A DNA stretch of 64,000 bases from Sarcomyxa edulis (taxonomy: Eukaryota > Basidiomycota > Agaricomycetes > Agaricales > Mycenaceae). Position 1 is the first letter of the stretch; every line of letters begins with the position of its first letter. Positions 1 through 12,350 of this stretch are shown piece after piece. Below the pieces are notes generated by a model. It saw nothing but the letters and a program-made list of their open reading frames with translations, was not told where the DNA came from and did not search any database. Location of the stretch: contig QUOL01000016.1 in NCBI GenBank assembly GCA_009761415.1, positions 434,001 through 498,000 on the forward strand, given 5' to 3'. The translations under genes and the position numbers were made by a program.

Positions 1-144
1 AAGTGGCCAGCGCTAAATACGGACGTTTGTCAAGTCGATCTCGTGGATGTTCCATTCTCGGCAGCGATGGCAGCCAAACACACAAGCCTGAGTTGACCTG
101 AATAGGTTCAGAAAGTCACTGCTGGCAGCCGTAGCGCTGGAGGT

Positions 145-484
145 TCATCGACCATTCGCATTCGAAGCTTGGGCTACAGAGCTCTCTCGTCTAAGCTCTT
201 GGATGACTGCCTAGGTACATGATACTGAGGTTTTAGAGGGGCGCATCAGGTAGTCAGGATACGAAATCAAACTTACAGCCAGAGCTTCTGGATTGACCCC
301 ACTCTCAATCATCCCAACACACGTCGCGAGCGTCTCTTTGTCCAGCTGGGTGTTCAATAGCTGAGATATTTCATGAAGAACTGCCAAGGGTGTCAAGATA
401 GATAAAACAACATGGTAATATCATTGCCGTACTGTCGAGAGTCTGCTGCGCTGAGGAGAGACGATCTGATTCTCTGGAAGACAT
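145..484 (-). CDS. MZT1: Mitotic-spindle organizing protein 1 (MOZART1), gamma-tubulin complex subunit
   Basis: Three exons (484-433, 380-277, 210-145) encode about 73 aa. The introns begin GTACGG and GTAAGT and end CAG and TAG. The spliced protein reads through [18 protein letters not shown], then [17 protein letters not shown] and [11 protein letters not shown], which is the MOZART1 core. MZT1 binds the N-termini of gamma-tubulin complex proteins and helps recruit gamma-tubulin to the spindle pole body. The length matches the family (60-80 aa). The start at 484 is the first ATG in frame with the conserved helix. The gene is transcribed away from TMA16 across a 133 bp gap, so the two probably share a bidirectional promoter. 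Confidence 0.9.
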
Positions 485-617
485 TGAAAACGACTGCGCC
501 AATGTCAAACTCAAAACGCACTGAGACCAAAATAGCCGCGCCCTGGCCGCGTTGGTTGCTTCTGCTTGTAGAAAAAACGTGACACAGTCTGAAACTACAC
601 CCTCGTCGCTGCACGAA
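485..617. promoter_or_regulatory. Short shared promoter between MZT1 and TMA16
   Basis: This 133 bp gap separates two divergent start codons and must hold both promoters and 5' UTRs. I see no clear TATA box. The promoter role is inferred only from gene orientation. Confidence 0.4.
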
Positions 618-1359
618 ATGGCACCCACGAAAACAGGCAAAGCAGCTCCAGTTGCAAAGCCAAAGAAGGAAAAGATAAACCATCCTGCATCTAGGAAAGC
701 AGGTCAATTAGCTCGAAATTCACTCCGGAAAGGTAAACTTGGGAATTTGGCCTCGAAGAGTCGACAGAAACAGCATTCGTTGGGTGCGTATCATCTTCAC
801 ATCCAGGGAGACGTTGACTGATATCTATGCATTGATAGTGGATGTCTATGGATTTTTTTACCACGCGATGCCGGAGGATGGGAGTGTGTTAACGCTAGAG
901 GCGCTGCATAGTTTGGTCAAGGATATATGGCTGACGAGACATGATCTGGAACTAGAGGAAGAGAGAGCTGCGAGAAGAAAGGGAAGACCAAAGAGTGTTA
1001 AAGAGGCTAAACTGGAGGATATCAATGCGAGGGAGATGGATGAATACCGGACTGGAATGGGTACGTTCTTATTCTGTCTCCACCACCTGCCTAGCCGTCT
1101 TAACACTCGAATCGCAGAGGTCCCTGATCTTACACATTCAAAAAACGTCGAGCTGTTCCATCGATGGGACCAAAAAGAAGTAGCTTTCATTCAGCAACTT
1201 CGCTTCATCCGGATATTCAGAGACGAGCCTGAGGTTATCGTCGTATCACGACCCGGGAAACATCAGACCCTCCTCGATGCTGCTAAAGCCGCAGAAGAAG
1301 AAAAGGCCATGCAGATGGACCTCGACGACGAAGCTCCTACTCTGCTGGACTCGAGATGA
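618..1359 (+). CDS. TMA16: Translation machinery-associated protein 16 (TMA16), 60S assembly factor
   Basis: Three exons (618-783, 839-1060, 1118-1359) give about 209 aa. The N-terminus is lysine-rich, with the NHPASRKAGQLARNSLRKGK block typical of Tma16. It is followed by a conserved DVYGFFYHAM segment and a C-terminal part with DLTHSKNVELFHRWDQ and FIQQLRFIRIF. Tma16 associates with pre-60S/60S ribosomal particles in the nucleus. The first intron (784-838) starts GTGCGT and the second (1061-1117) starts GTACGT. The second intron keeps the frame open, so an unspliced reading would also be open; homology supports splicing. The C-terminus is acidic. Confidence 0.85.
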
Positions 1360-1712
1360 CCCCTACCATGAGGACTACTCGGCGATTCATGCCAATGACT
1401 CCTGCCATGCTGTAGTCGCAATACCTGCATGTAAATACTGCCATTTTCTACATCATATCTAGCATGCGAGAACCGTAGATCTATCCTAGAGAGTATGTTT
1501 CAAGATGAGCTTTACAGGATGATGATCATGAAAGCTTGAAGTTATTTCGCCTGGCTGGAGCCAAACACGGCTCCGACTCCTGACACTGCGGTATTCATCG
1601 AAGCAATCACCAGCGAACACAACGCGAACTACCCCAATCCCAATCTTGACTTGATATCCACGTACCAGCATCTCTAGAATATACCCAAAGTAAACTCTCT
1701 CTCGTCGCCATC
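1360..1712. other. Intergenic region between TMA16 and ARPC2
   Basis: About 350 bp that must hold the TMA16 3' end and the ARPC2 promoter. I see no supported gene, repeat or RNA in it. Confidence 0.6.
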
Positions 1713-2970
1713 ATGATTCTCCTCGAAGTGAGTGCTCATTCGAGACGTATTCCTCCGATTCTTGACATCTTTATGTGTGTATAGGCACACAATGTCATTA
1801 TCCACACCACGCTCTCCGAGAAAATTATAAAGTAAGTCATCACCATCATCTTTCAACTTCTCTCCCAACCCACAGCCCACAGACCCTCCTCTCTCGATGT
1901 ACAATTCGTCGACTACGACAGCGTCCGGTTCCATCTCTCTACCCCAGAACGCAAGACGCTCCTCCTTCTGTCCATGCACATCAGATGCTGGGATGATCTC
2001 GTCAAATATGGTGCCCTCGATATCCTCAAACGCGAATACGGAGGCTTGTTGAAGGCAGAGGCTGAGCCCGAGTACAACGTCAGTCTAGAGATTGATCTGG
2101 AACAAGTGCCTACAGAGGAAGGTGCGTTACATCTTACTCGTGCTAACTCATTGAAGTCTTCCCTGATGTCGGATTCAGATGCTCAAGAGGCTTTTGTGAT
2201 GTCCATCGCGTTACTCAAACGGAACGCCTTGGCCGGGCCATTTGAGGTAGCTTTCCAGACCCAGAAAGCATTGGAAGCAGCATCTGGGACGACTCCAGGA
2301 GAGCTGATGCAGATTAACTACCGCGATGAGGAGGCCATCTATGTGCAAGCATCTCCTGATCGCGTTACTGTCATCTTCTCTACAGTGTTCAGAGAGGAGA
2401 CGGACCGTATCTTCGGAAAGGTCTTCTTACAGGTACGTCTTACTTCCATCTTCACACATCCCATCCCATCCTATACCATGCCATATTACACCCACCTCAT
2501 CTCACCACCCCCAATACCTAACCCAAACCCAAATCCAGGAATTCGTCGACGCTCGACGTCAACCCTCCATCCAAAACGCCCCTCAAGTCCTCTACTCCAA
2601 CCGCGACCCCCCTCTCGAGATCCGACACCTTCCAAACCTCCGCAGCACAGACGACACAGGCTACGTCACTTTCGTGTTGTTCCCGCGGCACTTTGCCAAC
2701 ACCACAGTGGCGAGTGGGACAATTTCGCATATCCAGCTGTTCCGTGATTACTTGCATTATCATATCAAGTGTTCCAAGGCGTATATGCATTCGAGGATGA
2801 GGTATCGTGTGGCGGAGTTCCAGAAGGTGTTGAATAGGGCTAAGACGGAGGTGGCTAGTACCGAGAGGAAGACGGCTACGTGAGTATTGTTCATGTTCAT
2901 TTTGTGTTTATGAGGTCGCAACTAATGACTTTTGTTTTCGTATAGCGGGAGGACCATGGTATCTCGTTAG
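1713..2970 (+). CDS. ARPC2: Arp2/3 complex 34 kDa subunit (ARPC2)
   Basis: Six exons (1713-1727, 1785-1831, 1883-2121, 2179-2432, 2539-2879, 2946-2970) give 306 aa. The product starts [19 protein letters not shown], like ARPC2 of animals and fungi. It carries [20 protein letters not shown] in the middle and [10 protein letters not shown] near the end, and finishes TGRTMVSR, matching the usual TGKTFxSR tail. ARPC2 and ARPC4 form the core of the Arp2/3 complex that nucleates branched actin at cortical patches. The first exon is only 15 nt and the last 25 nt, so automated models may miss both. The acceptor at 1883 is chosen over 1876 because only it keeps the conserved frame. Confidence 0.93.
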
Positions 2971-3075
2971 ATTGTACTTATCATTGAACAGATAAATTCT
3001 CTATAATCCTCAAATCGAATATACGACTTCACGAATCCACGGATGGCAACATTGGTTTCAATGTACTCTCACATT

Positions 3076-5449
3076 TTAGAAGAGACTCGACTCGTCGCTA
3101 TTGAGTATCAACTTTGTGAAGAACCGTATTTCCTCCAATATGCTTACAGCGCGTACAGCTAGAAGCAACACGGAGATCAACAATGGCCCCGTTCAAAAGA
3201 CAGAAACGCAAGTCACCTTCGTTGACAGTATGCAGCCCATTATATATATCGTCAATGTCTCCTCGATGAGAGTATCGGAATATGTTTTCCGTCAAATTCC
3301 AATAGAATCGTGTGTCTGACAAAAGCCAGTCAGCCTAATTGCATCCGACACTGCAGAACCGTGACATACCAGTATTCCCTAACCCTAAAGACGGCGACAC
3401 GACGACGCCAGTCCCGTTATATCTAGCAGAACTCTGCAGTGTTGCCTTGATTGTACCAGATAACAACTCGTACGCCCCGTTCCCGCGGATGGGAGTTATA
3501 GGGGAAGGTTCGAGGGCGCTGGCATATGCGTCCGAAATAATCACCTCTCCGGCTTGACCGTTGTGTATGAGGCGTCCGAATGCTTTGACGGACAGGTTGT
3601 GTTCCTCTGCGATGGGTTTGAGCAGATCGATTAGATGGGCTTGGAGGTCTGCTACTGAGCTGTACATTCGTTCGATATAAGGATTAGTGATAGGAATGAG
3701 ATACACTGGACACACACACCTATGCTCCGCAATCCGATGATTAACAATGACCTCCGCACCTTCAGGCAATGCATTGACCTTGACGCCACCTCTCACGATA
3801 TCCGCAGCTTGTGTCGTCCTGAACACCGCTGAATAAATTGGCTGGGAGGCCAAAAGTCCTGATTTGAAGGCTTCCAATGCTTTGTCGTCTGTCAGAGCTA
3901 ACCGAGCGAGACGGCGGAGGGTAGAGGGATATTCGGGGCCATACGTTGCTGAACATTGTGCATCTGCGAATGAAGTACCGGATCGCGGGAAGGCTGTGGG
4001 ATGTGGGTTTTTCTCGATGGCGACGATTAGGATGGCGAGGATGCCGATGCTCTGTAATATGGCCGAGTGAGCATGATGGTGCTGTATGTTTTACGAGGGA
4101 GGTTACCGTATGAGGGGGAGGGATGGAAGAGTGGCCTCCTGGGAGCGCCACTTCTATCCGAACATCGAGGTAACCCTTTTCTGATATTCCTGGGGAAGCG
4201 AATATGACGCCTCCTCCGAGGCGTTCAGCATACCCATCTATACAGAATATCAGATGTGGTCAGGTGAATATAAACAGGGACGGACCTCCTTCGTCGACGA
4301 GTAGCCCGAAGCTGTTCCCACCGTAGGTCTTTTCTAGATACTGGGCAAGGTGTCCAGCGCCCTTTCGATATATCGAACCAGCAATGAACACTTGGATGAT
4401 GGAATAAGAATGAATGGACCGACTTGTGTACCAGAAGCTTCCTCATCAATGCCGAAGGCCAGGACGATTGCTGCGGGTGACGTATAAGGACAATCACAAT
4501 GGATTGAAGGCTCCTGAGAATTTACGCACTTCGTTTTGGTTTGAACCCATTTTTGAGGAGACTGTCGACGGCGATACTAGAGCGAAGAATGAATAATGCT
4601 CAGACAGGAAGGATATCGAGCGAACAGACAGTTGAGAGATCAAATCCGCCTTATCGTCAACGCTTCCCCTACCCCATATCCAAGTGCCTAATTGATTCTG
4701 GTAAGACGTGTTTCGAGAGGATTATCACACCAGCACTGACCATCATAGTGTCCTGAATACGGAGGATGGTCCCACTGGTCAAATGTGGCGGGATCAACCG
4801 GTACAACGTCTAATACACGATGTCAGTCGGACGAAGTGCGGGATAGACTTGGGTAAGAGACCTTGATGAGCGGCGAGAAGCAGAGGCTTGAGAGAAGTAT
4901 CCGATCCTTTCCAATGAAACACTAGACCGTAGGTATTGACTCTAGTCACGTCTAAACTCGTATATACCAGAGGGAACGTGATTTCCATGTATTGGTGCAG
5001 CTTGGCGAAAGTATCCCAGCGCTCGTCTTTGCCAACGGGTTCTAAATCGTCATACGATTCGGTGCTGCGTCCGTGAATATGTTTCAAGCACTCAGAGATG
5101 TCGGATATACGAGTGGCACGTACGGAATCTGGATGGCGCCACCCAGAGCAGCATACGCGTGCAATTGGAACTCGCCTCGGCTATATAGACTATCGAGTTT
5201 GAGATCAAGAGTCTCGTGTTCCCGGGGGTGTATACTTGGAACCTGGGGGCAAGCGGTCGAATTCTGGTCTGGGGGTATGGGCCCTCCGTCAAAGTCTACC
5301 TTGTTTGACTGTAAAATACCAAAGAAGTTCCATGAACCTGAAGACAGATAGTGTAAAGCCGCGACTGAGATCAACGCTATTAGTATGACATGGCGAGTAA
5401 AGGTTCTGCGGGTCGACGCGGCAGATTTCTCTGGCGGCGAGGGGGCCAT
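3076..5449 (-). CDS. CPS1: Vacuolar Gly-Xaa carboxypeptidase (CPS1-like, M20 family zinc peptidase)
   Basis: A multi-exon gene starts at 5449 with a short cytosolic tail and one hydrophobic segment (about residues 21-36, HVILIALISVAALHYL), a type II signal-anchor as in yeast Cps1. Metal-site motifs follow in order: LAAHQ joined across an intron to DVVPV (His and Asp ligands), WDHPPYSGHYDG, WGRGSVDDKADLISQ, FGIDEEASG, LLVDEGG and VALPGGHSSIP. The last exons give LGLGNT-DTRFYWNLTENIFRY and end LILNSDESSLF with a TAA at 3078-3076. The enzyme releases C-terminal residues from peptides, especially with glycine in the penultimate position, in the vacuole lumen. Expected length is about 570-600 aa. 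I see no frame damage. Confidence 0.88.
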
Positions 5450-5634
5450 CTAAGTCTGTAGCTCGGAGATCGGGAGCAGGTCCGGGGTTGGGTTCGGGCA
5501 GGATTATTTTTGGTATTTTTAGTTTGCATTTGTTGGCCAAAGGATGTGACACGTGACACTGTAGACGCGTGTTATATTTAAGCGGTAGATTTCTGCAGTG
5601 ATTTGTCATCAGCACTGGTGCGGTCCTCCTCCTC
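5450..5634. promoter_or_regulatory. Divergent promoter with CACGTG and a TATA-like box
   Basis: The gap between the CPS1-like gene (-) and the zinc-finger gene (+) contains a palindromic CACGTG (5550-5555), a typical bHLH site. A TATATTTAA-like box at about 5573-5581 lies some 55 bp before the ATG at 5635. The box position supports 5635 as the start of the downstream gene. Both roles are inferred from sequence only. Confidence 0.4.
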
Positions 5635-7840
5635 ATGGACGAATTAAGAATTTCGACGCACAACTCCATCCCTGCCGGGAAGTTCCATCTCTCCATCCAA
5701 CCTCACCGCTCTTCGCCATCTTATCACAGGTTTTCACATTTAAGATCTAGCCACCGGCAACACTCGTCAGATCCAGAGGATCCTCTCCTTTCCCCAGCTG
5801 TGGAAATGTCATATCAACCTCCTCGTTTTTTAGACGAGAATAAATCACAAAATAATGCCAGCTTCAGTGCAACAGCACCTCCCTGTCTGGAATGCGTTTC
5901 AGACTGCACAGAGCCGTCTTGCTCCGCTGACGAGATTACCCCCCAATGCACTGATCAGTGTGTAGTCATTGCCTGCACTGATCCAACACATAGCGAAATG
6001 GCTTGCCACGACTCCGAAAACTCACACTGTGATCTAGTATGCGATGGGGCTCTCGGGTGTACCGACTGTACTGGCTTTGATGAATTCGTGAGTCATACAG
6101 TCCGTCTTAGTACACACTCGAGCTCATCCATTCCACGTAGTTACGATGTTGTACGGATTATCACTCGTATTTTTCGGAGCCTCGAAATCATGTCTCTGAG
6201 CCTACAAGCTCATCTTGGGACCCTACATACGATTCACTACTCTGCGCATGCGCTGAGCCGGAACCCCCATCCGCCACGGACGAGTTGGCCTCACAGTTCC
6301 AGTATATGTCTAGTGACGATACATCTCAGTATTCTTCCGACATGGACACCTCGGGGTTTCATCCATCGCATAGCAGTCCTGCGATATCAGTTGCCGGCCC
6401 TTCCCCGCATGCTCTCTTATCCACTCCGAATAGTCCTCCATTCCTGCCTTCTCCGCCGCCATCCATATTAAACTGCATGTGGGGCAACTGCCAAGCCCAA
6501 TTCACGTCTCTCGCAGAACTAGTAGGACACGTCAATCTACAACATCTACGCCTGCCTAGTCCATCCATCCAACAACTACAAGCACAGTCCTCGATGCAGT
6601 ATCAGCTCCAGCCTGAAAGTTCTTCAGATCCCTCGCAGATGGAAAGTGCCCTGTATCAAGGAAATAATGACTCCTTAGATGCTTTATCGTGTCTATGGGG
6701 CGATTGCCACGTATATCCTTCCGCAGAATCTATCCCAGGACCTTCGTCGGGCAATCATCTTGACTCTGCACTAGGCGTACTAGCAAGCCATCTCCTCCAA
6801 GACCATCTTGGAATATCCGGACGCTCTGAACTGCCACTCGCAGTCCCAGTCCCACCACAGGACCCGCGTCCGTACAACGAAGGCGCCGTCACCACTATTC
6901 CCATTCCAGCTGCCCCACCACCTGCTGTCAATCAAAATTCCATACCCTCATCAACGTCTAGTTCAACATCGACCCCGCCTCCTCCCGAGCACAAATGTAC
7001 CGGCAAGCACACTTGTCACTGGCAGGCCTGCTCCGAGACATTTACATCATGCTCCGATCTTACATCCCACCTCACCGCCGCCCACGTTGGTTCTGGCAAA
7101 GCTCACTACGAGTGTTTCTGGGACGGATGTAATCGATCTGGAGATCATGGGTTCACTAGCAAGCAAAAGATTTGTCGGCATTTACAGGTATGTCTCAGGA
7201 TCCCGTCTATGGTCGCGGTCGTGCTTCATGTAATCGCAACTCATGCATCTCCCTTAGTCACATACAGGTCATCGTCCGTTTCAGTGTAAAGTCTGCAATC
7301 AGAATTTCTCAGAAGCTGCTACTCTCCAACAACATATGCGACGGCATACGCAGGAAAGTGAGTATATCTGACTTACCCTTCCCTCCTCCATCTCTTATCT
7401 TATCTCTGACCATGCCATACAGAACCATACCTTTGCGACTTCCCAGGATGTGGAAAGAGCTTCGCTATCACTGGCGCGCTCACCATCCACAAGCGGACGC
7501 ACAACGGCTATAAGCCGTTCAAATGCACTTATTGTGATCGGTCAGTCTGACCGTAAACTTTGCAATCATCTCCATCGGTCGTCTGACATGTATCATGTAT
7601 GTTTCATAGGGCGTTCTCGGAATCGTCGAATTTGTCGAAACATGTGAGTTGTACCTCCCTCCCCCATCTTCTTCTTGTTGTTGACAAAGATTATCGTAGT
7701 TGCGAACGCATACTGGGGCACGTCCATATGCTTGCATGGACCCTGGATGTGGTAAGGCGTTCGCTAGACCGGATCAGTTGACGAGGCATATGGGTGTACA
7801 TAGGAAGAGAGATGCTCTTCAAGTTGGTACTCTGGTATGA
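5635..7840 (+). CDS. Zap1-like C2H2 zinc-finger transcription factor
   Basis: Six exons (5635-6087, 6141-7187, 7258-7357, 7423-7540, 7610-7643, 7700-7840) give about 630 aa. The N-terminal part has a dense Cys cluster (about residues 83-145, continuing as RCCTDYH and LLCACAEP after the first intron). Next come CxxxxC fingers of the CMWGNC / CLWGDC / CHWQAC / CFWDGC type. Four tandem classical fingers follow: [26 protein letters not shown] and [10 protein letters not shown], each closed by HxxxH and joined by TGxxP-type linkers. The paired CxW fingers followed by a C-terminal array match the layout of yeast Zap1, the zinc-deficiency regulator. The function is inferred from that layout. An alternative start is ATG 5806. 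Confidence 0.75.
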
Positions 7841-8447
7841 GTATGAGTATGTATGGCCGTCAGTAAGCCCTCCTGTAATCTTGGTCCTGATGCATTCGCA
7901 TACTGCTGGGGGATGTGAAACTATGCATAATGTGTATTGTTATCATCGCGTTGCGGTTTTTCGAAACGGACTTGTTCGATTTCAATTTGTGGACTGCTCC
8001 TCAGTCCTCAACTTCAGTCTCAGAGTGAAGGGAACAAGCAAGCAAGCACAGCGACACCCCCTGGACTTCTGCCAGGGATCCGGATGCGCTGTGCTGATGT
8101 ATTCTGTATTCTGATAAGCAAAAAAACGTAGGCACACGAACGGAAAAAGCTATTGGTACAAATATATGGATGAGACGAAGATGGATGATGGTCGTCGTGA
8201 CAGAAATGGAGGCGATGCGGGGCGATGTAAGTAGGACTGGGAATGGGAATGTGGGATGCGAGACTGGGACCGAGACTGGGACACTATGACTGGGAAGGAA
8301 GCAAAACAATAAAAGTAAGGAAACCAATGAGGAGAGGAAACTGTAACAACAACAGCACAGAGAGAGATGAGATGAGATGTATGGTAGACATGGTCAGAAG
8401 AAAAAAAACGTGACAGGCTCGTGAGAGGGGGGCAGAGAGGGAGGAAA
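7841..8447. other. Convergent intergenic region
   Basis: About 600 bp between the 3' ends of the zinc-finger gene and the nucleoporin-like gene. It contains a G-rich simple-sequence stretch (about 8236-8285, GGGACTGGGAATGGGAA-like repeats) and no supported gene. Confidence 0.5.
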
Positions 8448-11264
8448 TCATCGAGGATTTTCGCAAATCGTGCACTTGTCAAGAGCACTAGCAGGGTTCT
8501 GCAACCCACAAAGACCACACTTCCAGTTCGCCCCACTAGCAGCTGCCTTTGCCGGAGCCCTGACAATGACTGCTGGCGTAGCCCGCAGGTCAAAATGAGG
8601 CAGATCAGGTCGAGGAACGGAATGAGCTGCTAGACGAGTTTGGTTCCAAGCCGACGAAGACGAGGAGGCAGTGGCAGGGTACGCCAAGGTGGGTCTCGGG
8701 AGAGAATCAACGTTCATCGCACGCGCTGTGTCCTTTGGGTCGGTGGCCCCAGATCGGCTCGCGGCAGCTGGAGTATCTACAGTCATATCGTCAGAGGCTG
8801 GACGACTGAATGAACGAAGGGGAGCTTCTGAAGGTGGCGCAGGCGCAGAGGGACGTGCAGGGGGCGATGGGAGGTCCGCCTTATAGCTGTAACGCAATTT
8901 CGACGGCTCCTTCGGCGCTGACGATTTCATAGGGTTGTATGCAAATGCGGAGCGTACAGGGACTGGCTGAGACAGTCCAGATGATGAAGATGACGCTTTT
9001 GGCGCTGGGACCTCCTTGGCATAGCGATTCCAATCGTTGGTTGGCTCTATAACCTCCGCGGGACGAATAGGTGCTTTAGGCTTCTGCGCTAGGGGCATAT
9101 CGACATCGTCAACCTCTTCGATCACGGTTGTCGGAGGCTTTGTTCGTCTCTCAGCGCCGTTTCCGCTTCCACTTCCGTTGGCCGCGGGTGTGGGTTGGAA
9201 CGCAGAAGATGAAGATGCGAAGGAGATGTGCTCCTGCTTCTGTTTCTTGGTAGTTCTGACCTCATCCTCATCCTCCAACTCGTCCACCTCATCGTCGTCG
9301 ATGATCACAACGACAGGAGGTTTGGGCCGCCCGTTTTTAGGCGCCGGTTCGGAATGGGCCGGTTGTTGTGGAAGTTGCGCACGGTGAATGCGAGAGCTTC
9401 TCCGGACGGCAGGAGGAGGTGGGGGTGGGGCGAGCGTTTGGGATGGTTCAACATCCATTGAGAACGAGACTGGAGCTGCCGCTGGCCTCTTCTCAAAATG
9501 AGTGGGTGGCCGCGATCGTTTGCTGCCCTGTATAAGAATAGACGTGTAAGTAACTGACATGCATTTTAGGTCGACGATGAAGTCGTACCGGTGGAACAGT
9601 CGCTTCAATTATCCTTTGAGCAGAGTACTCCGATTCTATATCTTTTGGAGTCTCTACCTTCTTCGGCGCAACCCTCGGTCTCTTTTTTCGTTCGGGGTTG
9701 GGCTTCACACGACTAGCAGTCTGATACGGATTCCTCACGTCGGGCAATGTCGGCGGGGTTGCCTCCTTTATCAAAGCAGTCATGTAAGCCACTGATCTGC
9801 TCGGTCCAGGGAGCTCAGCAGGCCTGCTTTGTGGGGATTGGGGAGGGGAGGCAGTTGACGCTGAGGATTGACTTTGGCCCCATGCCTGTCGTAGAGGAGA
9901 AGGCTTTGCTGGAGCAGTGTCTCTGAGGGTAGGTCTGGGAGGGATGGCAGTTCGACGTGCTGAGGGGGAGACATAAGCGTGACGTGCGGGGGGCGCAGCG
10001 GCAGCGGAGCTACTGGCACCGTTTGCATGCGCAGAAGTCGCGTGAGGGGTAGGCAACGGGACCGCGTGCGATTGAGATGCTCGTGTCGATGAGGATGCAG
10101 GAGCAGGTGATCTAACAGGTGCTGGGGGAGGAGGGACTGCAGATTGAGGAAGAGCCGCAGACTGGGAACTGGATTCGGCCTTGTCCTCGACGCGTCTTCG
10201 TTTGTTGTCTGGCTTCTTCTGATCACTTGTGTCGCTGTCCAATATTATAAATCTCTCTGTCTTGGGCCTCGGTGGTCCAAATGCTGGGGAACGATATCGG
10301 TTGACTCTAGGTTTAGGTGGGACTTTAGATGAGCCTCCACCGTGCCAGTAGTAAGAGCCATTAGGGTTGCTGGTGAGCATTCTGGGAGGCATCGTAGATG
10401 CAGTTGCTACACCCTCCTTGGTGTAGAAGGTGGGGGGTTGAGTGGCATTGGTGGTATCATCATGGTGGCCAGCAGCAGGAATGTTTCTGGAGAAACGGAA
10501 AGGCTCTCGTACTTCGGGTACAGTTACAGCTGAAGAAAGCTGGGTTAGACACTCAACCACTAGAGAAAGTGTGATAAACACGTACCTGGCACAACTTGTT
10601 CGAGGAGGTGGATCATGCCACTGACTTCTACTTCGGATACCGTTTGGTTTACCTTTTCTTTGAGAAAGTTCACGACCGTGATGATGTTCTCTTCCGGGGA
10701 AGAGGATTTAGAAAGTCGAGGATGATGATTAGATCGGACGGGTGTGACAGGATCGGGAACTTGTGGGGCAGGTGCTTGTGGCTCCGGAGGACCAGCAAGC
10801 GCGTCGGCCATCTGGACAGACAATGAGTATGTTCACTACATTGTAATGTAAAAAATCACGTACTTCTTGTCCCCTCTGCGCTAAAACGTCTGCAGGGTTT
10901 CCTAGTGATATTTCTTGGATATCTGGGGTGGGGGTGTTTGGGAACGGCGCGCTCGGTGCCTCGATTGAACGATCTGAATCATCTGTTTGATTTGAGCCTC
11001 GTAGGGGGTTCAAATAGTTGAAAATATTGAGTATGCGCCAGGGCTATTTTCCGATTTCTTGGATTAATGTGGTGCACCTGAGGCGCGATATAAACAGTAA
11101 CATACCGATTGTGGGTGTATCTTTGGGCTATAGGGCTTTGAAGAATTTCGAGGAGATGACTCTTTGGTGCGAATTGGGCCTGCCATTGGTGGCTTTTCAA
11201 TTCTGATGTTGTGGAACGGAAGAAAGAGGCGTCGAGTGGCCCAAGGACAAGTCGGGTCCGCCAT
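8448..11264 (-). CDS. Nuclear-basket-like nucleoporin with N-terminal amphipathic helix and C-terminal RanBP2-type zinc finger
   Basis: Five exons (11264-11106, 11043-10864, 10811-10586, 10529-9589, 9527-8448) join in frame into about 861 aa. Residues 54-69 (PWRILNIFNYLNPLRG) form a probable membrane-binding amphipathic helix. The long middle is Pro/Ser-rich and disordered with basic clusters (KKPDNKRRRVEDK) that resemble nuclear localisation signals, and an acidic IIDDDEVDELEDEDEV patch. The extreme C-terminus is a single RanBP2/NZF finger (WKCGLCG...CTICENPR). An N-terminal membrane helix plus a zinc finger and a basic disordered body recalls Nup1/Nup60/Nup124/NUP153, which tether the basket to the inner nuclear envelope. 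FG repeats are not evident, so the assignment is tentative. An alternative start is ATG 11186. Confidence 0.6.
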
Positions 11265-11382
11265 TGTCAGACTCAATTTAGGGCAGGCTAGAGGAAGGAC
11301 AAACAAATTGCCAAATACGGCTACACCGGAAGTCACACCTCGGTCACACCCCGCACTCTGTCACTCTTCGTTGAATTCATCC

Positions 11383-12135
11383 ATGCCGCAAAAGGTCGTC
11401 GTAACACAGTACCCACTCATCGACGCAGACCCTCATGCGTCTCGTGTAATAAAATACTTTAGACCCTCCGATTATGCTTCTTGGGCTATCGGAACAGCTG
11501 GATTCCCCGGTCTGCTCTATCTCTGGGGTATCTAGCACACACTTTCTATTCTCAAACATCCTGACACTTTGTATCGCATTTAGAAAAGGTAGACCGTACT
11601 GGTCTGTACCAGAAGACTGCCTATAAGACAGCAGGTTGGTTAGGATTCGTCGGTGGATTCTTGTTCGCATACCAACGATCAAGTAGTGAGTCCCTCAAAC
11701 ACGTCTTGTAGTCCCGAAGCAGAACACTGATCACAAGTTCAGTGCGCTTCTGGGGTTGGTCAGAGAACGCACGCGAACAGGCAAGGGACCTCGCAGAACT
11801 GAGTCAACTCGCCAAGGAAGGCAAGCCATTATACGGTACCTCTGACCAACCAGCATGGGTGCAAAGTGCTGCCTACGGAAACTCAATCTTCTCACAACTC
11901 AAATTCTGTCCGTACCCTTTCCAATCTCATATGTTCATACTGTCATTGACACAGGTCTATCCATTCTAGCGGCCATGCCATGGCAAGTATCGCCGTCTCG
12001 ATTTCTACTTGTCATTGTCCTCACATCTTCATCAGGTTCAATCTTGTTAACCACCCATACCACGGAACTGACCCTGCGAAGTATGCTCCGCAAGCGACCC
12101 AGGCCTCCGGCTCTCCAGAAGGCGAGACCTCATAG
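11383..12135 (+). CDS. NADH:ubiquinone oxidoreductase 21 kDa subunit (complex I, NUXM-type)
   Basis: Five exons (11383-11527, 11584-11685, 11743-11907, 11955-11982, 12036-12135) give 179 aa. The N-terminal TQYPLIDADPHASRVIKYFR and the RPSDYASWAIGTAGFPGLLY segment match the fungal 21 kDa complex I subunit, followed by a second hydrophobic segment (AGWLGFVGGFLFAYQ). The C-terminal FNLVNHPYHGTDPAKY is the conserved C-terminal motif. The protein sits in the mitochondrial inner membrane arm of complex I, as an accessory subunit. Exon 4 is 28 nt. The intron after it starts GCAAGT and ends CAG (positions 11983-12035), a GC-AG intron; no GT donor there preserves the motif. The gene is divergent from the nucleoporin-like gene over 118 bp. 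Confidence 0.85.
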
Positions 12136-12350
12136 TCAATATACCATCCATAGGAATCCCATGCGAGCAAACGTCGGTTGTATATCGTATAGCATAACGA
12201 ATCATACCCCCGTAACATCTCATTTTGACAATAAGATGCGAGAAGAGCTCTGGCCACCTTCGCGCAGAGGCCTGTAAAGTATGTATTCAATCGTGACACG
12301 GTGGTATAATCCTGTTATTTGAACATATAAGCAAGCCCAAAAGCAGCTCT

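Noticed and set aside
8671..9461. Plus-strand open frames opposite the nucleoporin-like gene.
   Set aside because: They are shadows of the proline-rich minus-strand exon, which ends in a clear RanBP2-type finger.
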